DNA of 64,000 nucleotides from Corydoras sp. C115 (taxonomy: Eukaryota; Chordata; Actinopteri; Siluriformes; Callichthyidae). The stretch lies in contig JAFMOC010000019.1 in the NCBI GenBank assembly GCA_019802505.1, positions 3,454,501 through 3,518,500 on the forward strand, read 5' to 3'. Shown here piece after piece: positions 12,627 to 25,820 of this stretch (position 1 is the stretch's first letter; the number at the start of each line of letters is the position of its first letter). Both the position numbers and the translations under genes were made by a program. The notes beneath the pieces are model-generated. The model had not been told where the DNA came from. It made no database searches and was given only the letters and a program-made list of their open reading frames with translations.

Positions 12627-12659
12627 GCACACTCTATATCGGGTAATTTAGAGAATTCA
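12447..12659 (-). mobile_element. Older V-SINE copy, 3' half, interrupted
   Basis: The 3' part of a minus-strand copy. It runs through an expanded (CA)n linker (12585-12625) to 'gggtaatttagagaattca', where a younger copy interrupts it. Its other half resumes at 13072-13233, so the two pieces were once one element. Confidence 0.88.
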
Positions 12660-13071
12660 TTCATTCATTATCTCCCACTTTATCCTCTATTAGGGTCGCG
12701 GTGGGGTTCCCCATGCCCATTCAGGGGAGAGCGTCTCGGGTGCTGGGCAGATACACCCAGGACAGGGCGCCAATCCATCGCTGGGCACACACTCACTCAC
12801 ACAGACACACTCTATATGGGACAATTTTGAAAATTCAATTAACTTGATCCATGTTTTTCCAGGGGGAAACTGACACCAACTATTGATCAGACATGCACAC
12901 ACTCTATATGGGGCAATTTTGGACTTGTGTTTTTGGAGGAAACCGGAGAACCCGGAGGAAACCCACGCAGACACGGGGAGAACATGGAAACTCCACCCAG
13001 ATGGGGATTCGAACCGGGAATCCCTAGTGCTCAGAGGAGAACGTGCTAACCACTAAGCCACCGTGCCGCCC
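12660..13071 (-). mobile_element. Younger V-SINE nested inside an older copy
   Basis: A minus-strand copy inserted into the older element. It is flanked by the 13-bp duplication TTTAGAGAATTCA at 12647-12659 and 13072-13084, which is itself SINE sequence. The copy is longer than usual because part of the linker is repeated: 'cactctatatgggacaattt' occurs near 12807 and a second 'cactctatatggggcaattt' near 12899. Confidence 0.9.
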
Positions 13072-13233
13072 TTTAGAGAATTCAGTTGACCTTAAGCCAT
13101 GTTTTTGGACTGTGGCTGGAAACTGGAGAACCCAGAGGAAACCAACCCTGATACAGGTAAAACATGGAAACATTCAGTACTCCCTATAGTGCTGAGAGGA
13201 CAACATGCTGACCACTAAGCCACCATGCCGCCC
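13072..13233 (-). mobile_element. Older V-SINE copy, 5' half
   Basis: Continuation of the element broken at 12659: core with several substitutions, then the tRNA-like head ending 'gccaccatgccgccc'. Its divergence is higher than in the inserted copy, consistent with the order of insertion. Confidence 0.86.
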
Positions 13234-15091
13234 ACAACTATTCAGATCCTTAACTTATAACAAACTAAAGAAAACAAAGTAATATTACTGGGTGATATTT
13301 ATGTGCCGTTTGTTAAAAGGGCTGTCTTGTTTTTAAAGGTATTTCTCAGTTTTGAGCAATTTCAAATAGTCATTATCTTATCTCCTGATTAGTAGAATAA
13401 TTATGGTATAAAAATATAATTTATTCCAAGATTATTTACTTATATAGTGCTTTTAAAAATAACAGCAGGTCAGCCTCAAATCAGCTATAAAGAGTTAAAT
13501 AACAAAGAGTTACTGGAACTAATAAACTGTCAGGTTTAAGCTTTCGGGTGTTTGTAATTAAAGTGCACTAATTTAATGATGTGGTTCAACTAAAAAAAGA
13601 CCTGACTGTCCAAGATTGTGTTCCTTAGGTTGATTACATGTCTGTTAAATCATAGGATAAATAATAAACAATGGCTTTTAAATTGGTTTCCATTTTAGTA
13701 GGTCATCCAGGAATTTCTTGCCTAATACTTGATGTCTTTTGTGTAATTGGACATACCAGCCATTCTCGCCTACAGCTTTGAGGAGTAGTTACAGTAGTTT
13801 TCAAAATAACAAGAACCATCATATGATCATTAAAAGAAGTTACCCAGGGCTGAAAATAACAAGCACAATCACACTTACGACTAATGTAAAACAACAAAAG
13901 TGTCATGTTTACACCAAAATAAAGTATATTCATTATTATACATATAATAAGAAGTGTGATTTACAAAAACAGAAATAAAAATAGTTTGTGCAAAAATAAT
14001 CAGGTAAATGGTCTGTGTTCAATGTGGCTTGAGAGTCCAGAACAGCAAAATCAATAAAGTGCTCATATGCCATGTGCTTTATTAGTTGTAATTTAAAAAA
14101 ATCATTTCCCAGGGAAAAGGGCTTGAAAATGTAATAGCTAGGGTGAAAGGGTCACCAATGATTTCCCAGGCGCAGAAGTCAATATAGAGCTGACAGCCCT
14201 CAAAATTACTCTAGACAATTTCATGCTTGCTACACAGCCCCATCACAACAGCTATTACATTGCTAAAAATACAGTGTCATCAGGGTTGGGTGCAATCCGA
14301 TGAAGAGACACATTTGTATTTTCACCTGAAACCTACTATACTGTTAAATATTAAGCCTTAATGTTTACTTAAGATGCATGACTTCTGGAAACCACTCAAG
14401 TTGTAATCCTTGGCTAATAATTAATTCTATCCCCCAAACCCAAACTATCCCACTAGCATAGGTAGCATCCTATGAGCACAAACGAATGATTTGAGGATAA
14501 TTAACACATACTGTGCCACAACAAATTAAACACTATATCTAATATCCAAGGTGAAGCAATAAGGTGTCTTAAAGCATACACAATGTGGGCACAGGTTAAA
14601 AACTGATCTACTTGCACATACACAGAAACCCAAAGTCAGAGCGACTGTAGTGCTAAAATAAACACCAGAATGATTCTTGCTTCATGGTCTTGATCATTAG
14701 AGTGTAAACAGGACTTTCAAAGTTTACAGAGAAAATAATAGACTACATCTAATCTATTTTTTAGAACCACAAAATTCATCTACATGCAAAGTGAAATTGA
14801 GAATTAGTAAATGAGCATGGAAACAATGTGGCCTGTATTAATGTTTATGCCTGTGTGTATTTAAAGGCATTGCACGTTTACCAGACATGGTTTTATTGAT
14901 CAGTCAGGTTTATTTAAGGCGCTCGTTCCAAAAGAAACGTATGAATGCGCTTCTAAATATTAAAAAATGGGTTGATTTAAAGATGCATTGTTGCACTTTG
15001 CAGGGAAAAGCGGAAAAGGCGTCTGGACAAACCCCCCCCCCGGGATTCAGACAATTGGGGAAAGTGAGGAAGACTGAGATGAAGCAGGCGC
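13234..15091. other. Intergenic and 5'-flanking DNA of trpc6
   Basis: No gene is supported between the nested SINE and the first trpc6 coding exon. The sequence is AT-rich until about 14990, after which GC content rises toward the presumed trpc6 promoter and 5' untranslated region. Confidence 0.45.
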
Positions 15092-18000
15092 ATGCTTTCA
15101 CAGCCGATCAGCAGCCGCTGCAGTCGAGTTCAAACCGCGATGAGAGCAGGCGACTCTGACCGCCTTCAATCAAAACAAACTTTACATTGTCCGAATGAAG
15201 ACTCATCAGAAATGGAGGGAAGATGTAAGGATGGAGATGCTGTCGCTCAAAAAAGGATTTCTTGCATTGGGTGAGTTCATGTTTTAATATTTTTCATTTA
15301 AAAGCTGCTTTACTATTTTGATGATGGATGGATGAGTCCCCTCACGGTAGGGGAATAAAGTGTCCAAAGATATTAAACTCGTTGTAAACTTACAAACTTG
15401 CATTTCTCCACAAGAGAAGACACCGGTCAGTGGAGTAGTTTTATTGATTTTAACAAAACTTTCAAACGAGAAACTATATTTTATTTAATAATCCATCATT
15501 TCCATCCAACTATTATCTTCCGCTTTATCCTCTATTAGGGTCGCGGGGGGTTTCGTCGTGCCCATCCAGGGGAGAACGTTTCGGGCGCTGGGCAGATAGA
15601 CCCAGGACAGGGGGGCAATCTATCGCTGGGCTAATCCATAATTTTATATAAAAAAAATTGTACGTTAAGTTGATTTGGTTTCGTGCGTAATTGGATCGAT
15701 TGTGTGTGTAATTACGATACATTTTCCAGACAACGCTGTTATAGTTCTTTTAAAAATTTACACAATGTTTAAAAATAGATTTAAAAATGTTTAAATTTGT
15801 ATAAAAGTATGAATTCGTTCATATTTACAAAAAGGCGTGACTCAAGTCTTTTACACAAATATTAATATTTATTTGCTATCATTAATGGAGCAAAGTTACA
15901 AATTTAATTACATATTGTCTTTTTTGTACTTGGAAATGATAAAGTCTGTCTAATTATCCAGTTAGGGATACACAAAAGTTCCGTCTCAAAGCAACAAAAA
16001 CACGTTTAATTTAACAAAAAAACTTAAAATCACATTGTGTAATATGTAATTTAAATGCTTTCCACATCCTTTTTTTATGTAAAAGTAACAATTTGTAATT
16101 TATAGGGATGGTGTGGATTGTGGTTTGTTAACTGTCAATTTAATTTTAAATATACCCAACTGATGGTTTAACTGGAAGCATGGGATTTGGAACACAAAGC
16201 TGATTGTGGAGCTTTAAATGTGCTAAGATAGATCAGGCATTATTATGATTAATTGCACCATGGAAAGGATATTTACAGTGACTCAGTCAGCAGGCACATT
16301 GCCATTCTGCTCCATCAGTATTTAAAGTCATTGAAATCTGTGTACTCTGAGTCATGTCCTTTACCATGCTGCCTCCTGAGGCTTACTTACTGTTCACACC
16401 ATAAGATGGCTCCTGAGAGATGAAACAAACCAAAAGTTTTCAAAAGAAGTGCTTATTTTCATGAGCTTTCCCTTAACCCTACTTCTCTTTATATAACTTG
16501 TAAAAAACAAAAATAAATCTCAAAATAATGTTTGGTTGAATCATGATATTCTTTAATTAAATATAATGTTTCAGTGTATTATTTGAACCAAAAAATATTT
16601 TGCAATCTGTAAGTCTTATAACTAACTACTTATTTTAAATCTTATACAAGTGTATATTTAATTCCAACAAATGTCTGTTTTTTTTATTCTGAAGTCAAAT
16701 CATGAATACACCACACAGCACAGTATGGCTGAATAAATCAGACAAGGCCTTTATTACTTTCTCTTACTTGTTAAAATGTCCACATTAGAACAATAGTGTG
16801 GTCCGTGTCACATACTGGTATAACAAAAATATAATTTGGATAAAAGTAGCTATTGGGCTTTTTTTGGACAGGCACAGGACGATTCCTACACAGCTGAAAT
16901 CAAGCATCGGACCTCGACATGAGAATCTTGAGAAAAAATCAAGATAAATCCGATTAACAACCATGCTTTTGTAATGTTCTAATCAAAATTATTGATATAT
17001 AATATAACCATGGTGATATATTTATGTTGAAATATTAAATGTGAAATCTTTTAAATACGCGTCAAAATACTTATCCATCCATCCATTATCTTCCGCTTTA
17101 TCCGATATCAGGGTCGCGGTGGGGTTCCCCATGCCCATCCAGGGGAGAACGTTTCGGGCGCTGGGCAGATACACCCAGGACAGGGCGCCAATCTATCGCT
17201 GGGCACACACTCACTCACACAGACACGCACACATACACAATCTATATGGGGCAATTTGGAGAACTCAATTGACCTGATTCATGTTTTTGGACTGTTGGAG
17301 GAAACCGGGGACCCCGGAGGAAACCCACGCAGACACGGGGAGAACAAGGAAACTCCACCCAGATGGGGATTCGAACCGGGAATCCCTAGCGCTGAGAGGC
17401 GAACGTGCTAAACCACTAAGCCACCGTGCCTCAAAATACTTAGTCACTGTATATTTTAGGACAAGAGGATTTTGTTTCCAGTCTCCATGTTCTCCCCGTG
17501 TCTGTGAGGGTTTCCTCTGGGTTCTTCAGTTTCCTCCCACAGTCCAAAAATATGGATCAAGGTCAATTAAATGCTCCAAATTGCCCCATATAGAGTGTGT
17601 TTGTGTGTGTGTCTGTTTGACTGAGTGTGTGCCCAGTGATAGATTGGTGCCCTGTCCTGGGTGTATCTGCCCCTGTATTCTCCCCTGGATGAATGGATGG
17701 ATGAATACAATTTTTCAGTGTATTTGGAATTTGGAATGAGGATTGTTGTACGTAATCTTTTAAATGATGTTTTTTTATGTTACAAAACTTTTCCATGGTC
17801 ACTGTGTTTGTTTTATGTGGCAAACCACTAAGAGAAAACAAATGCACGTTTCACAAGTTTCTCATGGGAACATCTCTAAAGCATCTCAGAGACCTTTTGC
17901 ATTTTGGTCAGTGGTCTGATGTCATTCATTTTCTGTCACTCTAATGGCTGTTTTAATTAAAATTGAATATTGTGGTCTTTAGTTTTATTGATTCTTTCCT

Positions 18001-21000
18001 TTTGGCCTGATAGGAAAGGTAACGATGACAGACAAGCAATCAAAAGGCACTCTAAGATCTGGCGACCTGCAACCCGCCATCCGGCCTATATGTTCAGACC
18101 TCACTGCAACAGCCTTTCCAATTCTGAAGAGTGTTTTCTTGAGGCCGCAGAGTATGGAAATATTCCTGTGGTCCGTAGAATGCTGGACAAGATGCCTGAA
18201 CTTAATATAAACTGTGTGGATTACATGGGCCAGAATGCTTTGCAGCTGGCTGTGGCTAATGAGCATTTAGAAGTGACAGAACTCCTTCTAAAAAAAGAAA
18301 ACCTCTCCAGGATAGGTGATGCTTTGCTTCTGGCCATCAGCAAAGGCTATATTCGTATAGTTGAGGCCATATTGGCGCACCAAGCTTTTGCAGACACTTC
18401 AAGGCTGACCAACAGTCCTCTGCAAGCTGAAACAAATGATGACTTCTTTGCCTATGATGAAGATGGAATGCGTTTTTCACATGACACAACACCCATCATA
18501 CTTGCCTCCCACTGCCATGAGTATGAGATCGTACACACACTGTTAAGGAAGGGTGCACACATCAAGCGGCCACATGACTACTTCTGTAAATGTAACACAT
18601 GCTCATATCATCAAAGGCATGATTCCTTCAGCCACTCTCGCTCACGCATCAATGCCTACAAAGGGTTGGCCAGTCCAGCCTACCTGTCACTCTCCAGTGA
18701 AGACCCTGTGCTCACTGCACTTGAATTGAGCAATGAATTGGCTGTACTGGCCAATATAGAAAAAGAATTTAAGGTATGTGCATTTTGTGTTAAGGAAATA
18801 TAACTGATATGGATGTGAGTATTTAAACCTGACAATTGGGTAAATGATGAATCTTCTCCTATTTGCCTATTTGGGGATATTTCTGAGTCCAAATTACATT
18901 TACATTACATTTACATTTAGTCATTTAGCAGATGCTTTTATCCAAAGCGACCTACAAATGAGAACACCACAAGTCGGTAGTTATGAAGAAAACCAGCACC
19001 ACGGCAGAATTATCAAACCTGATCATTATCTGATCCTACACCCCCCCCCCAATTTTCCCCTTCAACAGGTATTTGTTAAAAAGGTGCATCTTCAGTAGTT
19101 TCTTAAATAAAGTACAAATAACATGCTAGTTGGTAAAATGAATTTCACATAAGTGTTATTGTGTATGTGAATGTGATTGTGTGAGAATGAGTCCCTGCAC
19201 AAAGTTTATAAACCCTGGAACACACTCTACATATAGCCTTCAAATCTTTTGCCATCTATATTAGCATTATATTAGATGCTATTCACTTTATTAACTGATG
19301 GCAGAAAACTTTAAATACTGTTTAGTTATTTTTAATTAATATTTGAGAACTCATGTGGATAACGAAATTGCAGTGTAGTTTAATCCCTTGGTGCAGGATT
19401 TAAAAAGTCTGCTTTATATAGGTGGAATTCTTTTGTCTGATTATTGATGATGTGATGAAGGACCAAATCAATTTTGCATTTAGGAATGAGGCTCAAATTA
19501 AATGTTATATGATGAGTTATTTCTGCACAATTTACATGTTGGTCTGTGTCTGTACACTGAACTTTACATTGGATAATTAATTGGTAATTGTTATAATTGG
19601 TAATATACAGTATAATGCCATTATTCTTGTTTATGTTTCTATTCACAGAATGATTATAAAAAGCTTTCCATGCAATGTAAAGACTTTGTGGTTGGACTTT
19701 TGGATTTGTGTCGAAATACTGAAGAAGTTGAAGCAATCTTAAATGGAGACACTGAGTTTAACAGTAAAGATTCAACAGGCAGACCAAATCTCATACGACT
19801 TAAACTGGCCATTAAATATGAGCTTAAAAAGGTAGATTTCTTTCAATACCGTAAAGTTCAATGAATAGATGCCCCGTTTGAAATGGAACAATTTGCTGTA
19901 GAGATTTATGTATGGATTAATTATGTATGGATGAATGTGCCTTTATTAAATAGCAGCTACCACTGTGAATCTCTGTATAAAAGTCTATCCCTTGTGCATA
20001 TCTGTTCCAACGACTCCCACACAGTTTGTGGCTCATCCAAACTGTCAGCAACAGCTCCTGACCATTTGGTATGAAAATCTGTCTGGGCTCCGGCAGCAGA
20101 CTACTGCAGTAAAGTTGTTAGCTGTGTTTGGTGTGGCCGTTGGACTGCCAATCCTGGCCTTGCTATACTGGATAGCACCATCAAGCAAGGTCAGCCTATG
20201 AAAGCTAATGGTTTGGATTGTCGACCATCAAGTCTTAAAAGACGACACCAGTGAGAATATTCAGAGACTGCAATAAAAATAAGTGTAGAATGTTAAAGGT
20301 TTCTAATTCTATACTTAGAACTTTTTGCATCATTTTGATTTTAATATCCATTTCCCCCTCTAAGGTCATAGGAACCTCACAAAATGGCTTTTACATGCAT
20401 TAACAAAATTGTTATTCACAAATCCCTTCAATGAATCAGCTATAACTAGCCACTGGTGGTGTCATTTAAGGACGGTGTAGTTGCTTGATTCATATATAAA
20501 GAGCATTTGTAGTGTAATCCTAGTCTAATTCTTTTGCCTTTTAGCTGGGGAAAATCATACGGGGACCTTTTCTTAAGTTTGTGGCCCATGCAGCATCATT
20601 CACTATATTCCTCGGCCTTTTAGTCATGAATGCTGCAGACAGGTTTGAAGGGACAACGCTTCTCCCAAACATGACCATCCAAGACCACCCCACTCAGCTG
20701 TTTCGCATGAAAACCACTCCTTTTACATGGATGGAGATGTTGATCATTTCCTGGGTCACAGGTAAAATAGCTACTTTGGTTCTTATTGTAACAGTTAATA
20801 ATACACTACTCATAATACAACCCATATTCCTCAGAATCCACAATATTAGTAATAAAAATGAATGTATTATTACACTTAGTGTTCATTATATTGAATATGC
20901 CATGTTAGTATCTAACAAAATCTCCAGTTTACCTGCTAGCATGACTTTAATCTGTAAAATTAAACCTACAGGCATGAGGTTCAATACAGGCATACATTTT

Positions 21001-24000
21001 TTAGTAGTTATTTTGTAGTGTAGTAGTTTTTTAGTGCTCTGTATTTAATTTAGGATTTTTATACCATGAGTCTGGAGTGCCACCATACTACACTTTATTA
21101 ATAATAACAGAAGTAGTAAAAGCACATTTGCAAATTCACTTTTTTTTTTAAAACATTCCTTATATTCTTAATTTAGAGTTTTGAAAGCTTTACTGAGTAT
21201 AGCATTTTGTAGAAAACACCAATTTCTCTTAGAGCCTGCATTTAAATTTATTCCCAGAGATGTTCAATTTAAACTAATGTGACATGTAATTCAAAAGATG
21301 GGAGAAAATTAAGTATATCATAAAAAAATTCTGGTATTGAATATTTTAAGAAAAAAAACTTTGTTTTTTTTTTCATATTTAATTTCTTTCATTTTTTATA
21401 AATTAAAGTTAATTTGTTTTATTTTTAATGAAAAGTGCCTTTTGTTCATCGCAAAGGAATGATTTGGGCTGAGTGCAAGGAGATCTGGTCTCAAGGCCCT
21501 CGAGAATATTTGTTGGAACCCTGGAATCTGCTGGACTTTGGCATGCTTGCCATATTTGCAACATCGTTCATGGCAAGATTTATGGCTTTCTGGCATGCGT
21601 ACGCTGCACAGCGTTATGTCAATGAGCACTACACAGACCTCACCAACATTACACTACCGTTTGAGATTGAGTATTTCCGTTTGGGTGAGTTTAACCACAG
21701 GACATGGCACAAAACACTAGTTTCATCATAACTTCTTTATCAAACTATGAATACAGATGTGTTTTAAATGTGTATTTCTGTGCACTGTGCAACAACAGGA
21801 TTAAAAGAGTAAACCATACATAGCTTGGAAACCTAAAAAATAAAATAATTAAGGAAAAGAAAGTTAAAATGCATCTGATAATCAGCTTATTAAAACGCCT
21901 GCCGAGCTTTTCTTCTGTTAAGAATCATTAAAATGAATCTTTGCTCAGCAAAGTTGTAAGTTATAATGAGAAACGTGTTTATGCCACAAAAAAGTGTTGA
22001 TCATTGACTATCACAAATCTATAATGTTTTTGGACATCCCATTTCATGTAAATAAGGCAATAAGAAAGAGGAGACATTCGCCATAAAGCACTTTATTAAG
22101 TGAGACACTTACATTGGGGCCAAAAAGTATTTAGTCAGCCACTGAAGTTCTCCTACTTAGAAAGATGAGAGACTTTTATAGCTGAGACACTTCAACTACA
22201 AGAGACAACATGAGAAAATGGGGACATAATATCTAACTTCCTATAAATGTCACAAAGTATATAGCTTTCTATTTTGACTTTGACCAGATTTTTTTGGAAT
22301 TTAAATTTTCATTCAGTAAGGTTCTTCGCTTTAAACAATTTTTTTATCTGAAACTATTTATCAACTCAGTTCTTTACACTTCACATTGTTATTTCAAATC
22401 TTTACTTTGTATTTTAGCACGGATTTACTGGGTTCCTTCTGACCCACAGCTGGTCTCAGAGGGGCTTTATGCCATAGCAGTGGTGCTGAGCTTCTCACGG
22501 ATTGCCTACATTTTACCAGCCAACGAAAGTTTCGGCCCCCTGCAGATATCGCTGGGCAGGACCGTCAAAGACATCTTCAAGTTCATGGTGATCTTCATCA
22601 TGGTGTTTGTGGCCTTTATGATCGGGATGTTTAATCTCTACTCCTACTACCTTGGAGCAAAGCAGAATAATGCCTTTACAACGTAAGTAGGTTCAGTGAC
22701 AGAGACCCAAAATTAACTTAAGCATTATTCCAATGAGTAAAAAATAAAATCAGTATTTATTTTAAAGCAAAATTAAATCACAGCCATTTCTTTTATGGAG
22801 TTGGCATGTTCTCCACAGTCTTTCAAGAGTTTATCTCTGATTGGTTTTGGTTGTGTGTTTGCTTTATTTGTATTGTGACATACTATTAATTTGTCAAAGT
22901 TGGCTTACCATCCATTCCCCTAAAAATGATTTAATACACTAGACCTTCTGGGTCATATTAAATCTGCGTCACCATCAGCTGTTTGTGCTTCCAAACTCCG
23001 TAATTACTTACCGTTACCGTAATAACTGTATGTTGGCTGTAAATGGCAGCTTCTCAGCTTTCATGAATCATCAGAATTTTTCTGAAGGCGCAAACCGTTG
23101 CAAGGTTACGGTATTTCAAAGTAAAACCTTGTTAAAACTGCGACTGACTCGTAAAACGGATTGATGTTTTTCTGCCGAAGCTCAGGTTCATTTATTCCAA
23201 AATTTCATCCATATAAATTTTCATCCAAAACCATCATTTATTAGAACTGAATGTGCTATTCACTGCTGACAGACATATTTCATATGCAATTTTATTTTAT
23301 CCAATATAACTAATGAATGATCAAACAAAATGAATATAACAACAGTTCAATACCCTCATGAAAGGTCACTTTGAAAGAGGACAGAGGGGGAATAAGGGAT
23401 CTGAAAACCCTAAAAACTCTAAAAACGCCGCTGCTGTGCCCTATGAGCTCTGTGATTTCTTGTACTTTGCACATTACATATGAACCTTGTTCAACTGGAT
23501 CAGTTCAACAGATTATAGAAGAATAATGTGAATATTATTAAACATTTCTCTGATTCTCTTATAATATATTGATGCCACTGATGGATTCAAACATAAAAGA
23601 GGAGCTGGCGCTAGCACACAAAGTTGACATACTGCATGTGGGTGTTTGGCAAATTACTGGACTCAGAGGAGTGGAATGTGAATATAAAAACTAGCCAGAA
23701 GGATCTAAATTGAAAACCGTATTATAAATTATAAATTTAACCAAATGGACTTTTATTGTCACAAACACATTTGGGTCACATGATTTTGTATATTGTTGGT
23801 AAAACCATATTGTATATGATTGTAATGAAAGTGACTGCTGTATTTAAGTTAATAGGAAAATATACTTGTTCACTATAAACCCATCATAATATAATCATAT
23901 TATAGTCTTTCTTTTTTCTTTGTAGAGTGGAGGAGAGTTTCAAAACATTGTTCTGGGCCATTTTTGGACTTTCTGAAGTGAAATCTGTGGTTATTAACAA

Positions 24001-25728
24001 TGGACATAAATTCATTGAGAACATTGGCTATGTGCTTTATGGAGTTTACAATGTTACTATGGTCATCGTCTTACTCAACATGCTTATTGCAATGATCAAC
24101 AGCTCATTTCAGGAGATTGAGGTAACAAACAGGCATCTATGCAAATATGTCAGCTAAAATATATATTTTATACTTTTATAGCAGCCTTCTGCATCACTCT
24201 AAAAAAATTAGCAGCAGTTAAACAATACTGAAAACAGCCAATCATGTCACCCCCTATGTATTAGACCCCAATATTTTTGTACTGGGTTAATTCAGTTACA
24301 GTACAGTGATGCAAGCTGTAATGTTAGAGGTCGTGGCACTGAACAGAATGCAGGAAAGGGAGCTGGAAGTGGAAGGGACTGGAAGGTTGGAAGGTTACAG
24401 GAAGGACATGTTGGACAGAAGGAATATATATATATATACCTGTAAATGTGTGTGTGTGTATATATATATTCATTCATTCATTCATTCATTATCTCCCGCT
24501 TTATTCTCTATTAGGGTCGCGGTGGGGTTCCCCATGCCCATCCAGGGGAGAACGTCTCGGGCGCTGGGCAGATAGACCCAGGACAGGGTGCCAATCCATC
24601 GCTGGGCACACACTCACTCACACAGACACTCTCTATTTGGGGCAATTTTTGAGAATTCAATTCACCTTGATCCATGTTTTTTGGACTGTGGGAGGAAACC
24701 GGAGAACCCGGAGGAAACCCACGCAGACACGGGGAGAACATGGAAACTCCACCCAGATAGGGATTCGAACCGGGAATCCCTAGTGCTGAGAGGCGAACAT
24801 GCTAAACCACTAAGCCACCGTGCCGCCCGTGGGTGTGTGTATATATATATGTATATGTGTGTGTATGTATGTATGTATTTGTGTGTGTGTGGTGAGGGAG
24901 AGGGAGAGGGAGGCAGGAGGCTGAGAATTGAACCAAAGAGGAGGCTTATGAATGCAGTTAAGTGGTTAAAAGTAATATATTTTTAAACATCAGTGTTCAA
25001 ACATCTGTTCTCGGTTATTTCCTTCTCAAAGGATGATGCAGATGTCGAGTGGAAGTTTGCCAGAGCTAAGTTGTGGTTTTCATACTTTGAAGAAGGAGGA
25101 ACACTGCCAGTACCTTTTAACCTTATTCCAAGTCCCAAATCAGTGTTTAGTCTGGTCTTTCAAATGAAACAGATCTTGTTCAGAAATCTGGATCAGAACA
25201 GGAAGAGTAAAGAAGACACAGAGCTTAATAAAGTAAGAACCTAGTTAATCTGATGTTATAGTTTTTATCTGTGATTATAAAAATATAAAATACAATATGA
25301 AAATATTCTGAAACTAATATTTTTTTCTTATTTTTATTTCAGTTGGACAAACCAAAAGACCCAAATTACCCTGGATCACCTCCATCTAATCGTTACAGGG
25401 TACAGTGCTATAATGAAAATGTCTAGAAAATGCTTGATTAGTAGAATGCATAAGCTATTAAATAATGGCATTAGAGACTTAACTCGCATTTAATTGGTAT
25501 GGGAAATCGAGGTTAAAATAACATTATGTGAATAAAGGAAATTCTCATACGCATACTAGATGCAGAAACTCATGTTAACTGTTCATTGCTTTTTCAACAG
25601 AAGATCATGAAAAGACTTATCAAAAGATATATAATTAAAGCCCAGATGGACAAGGAGTGTGATGAGGTAAATGAAGGTACAGAATAAAACTGTTATATTT
25701 CCTTATGTTATGGTGTGTGTGTGTGTAT

Positions 25729-25820
<92 letters not shown>

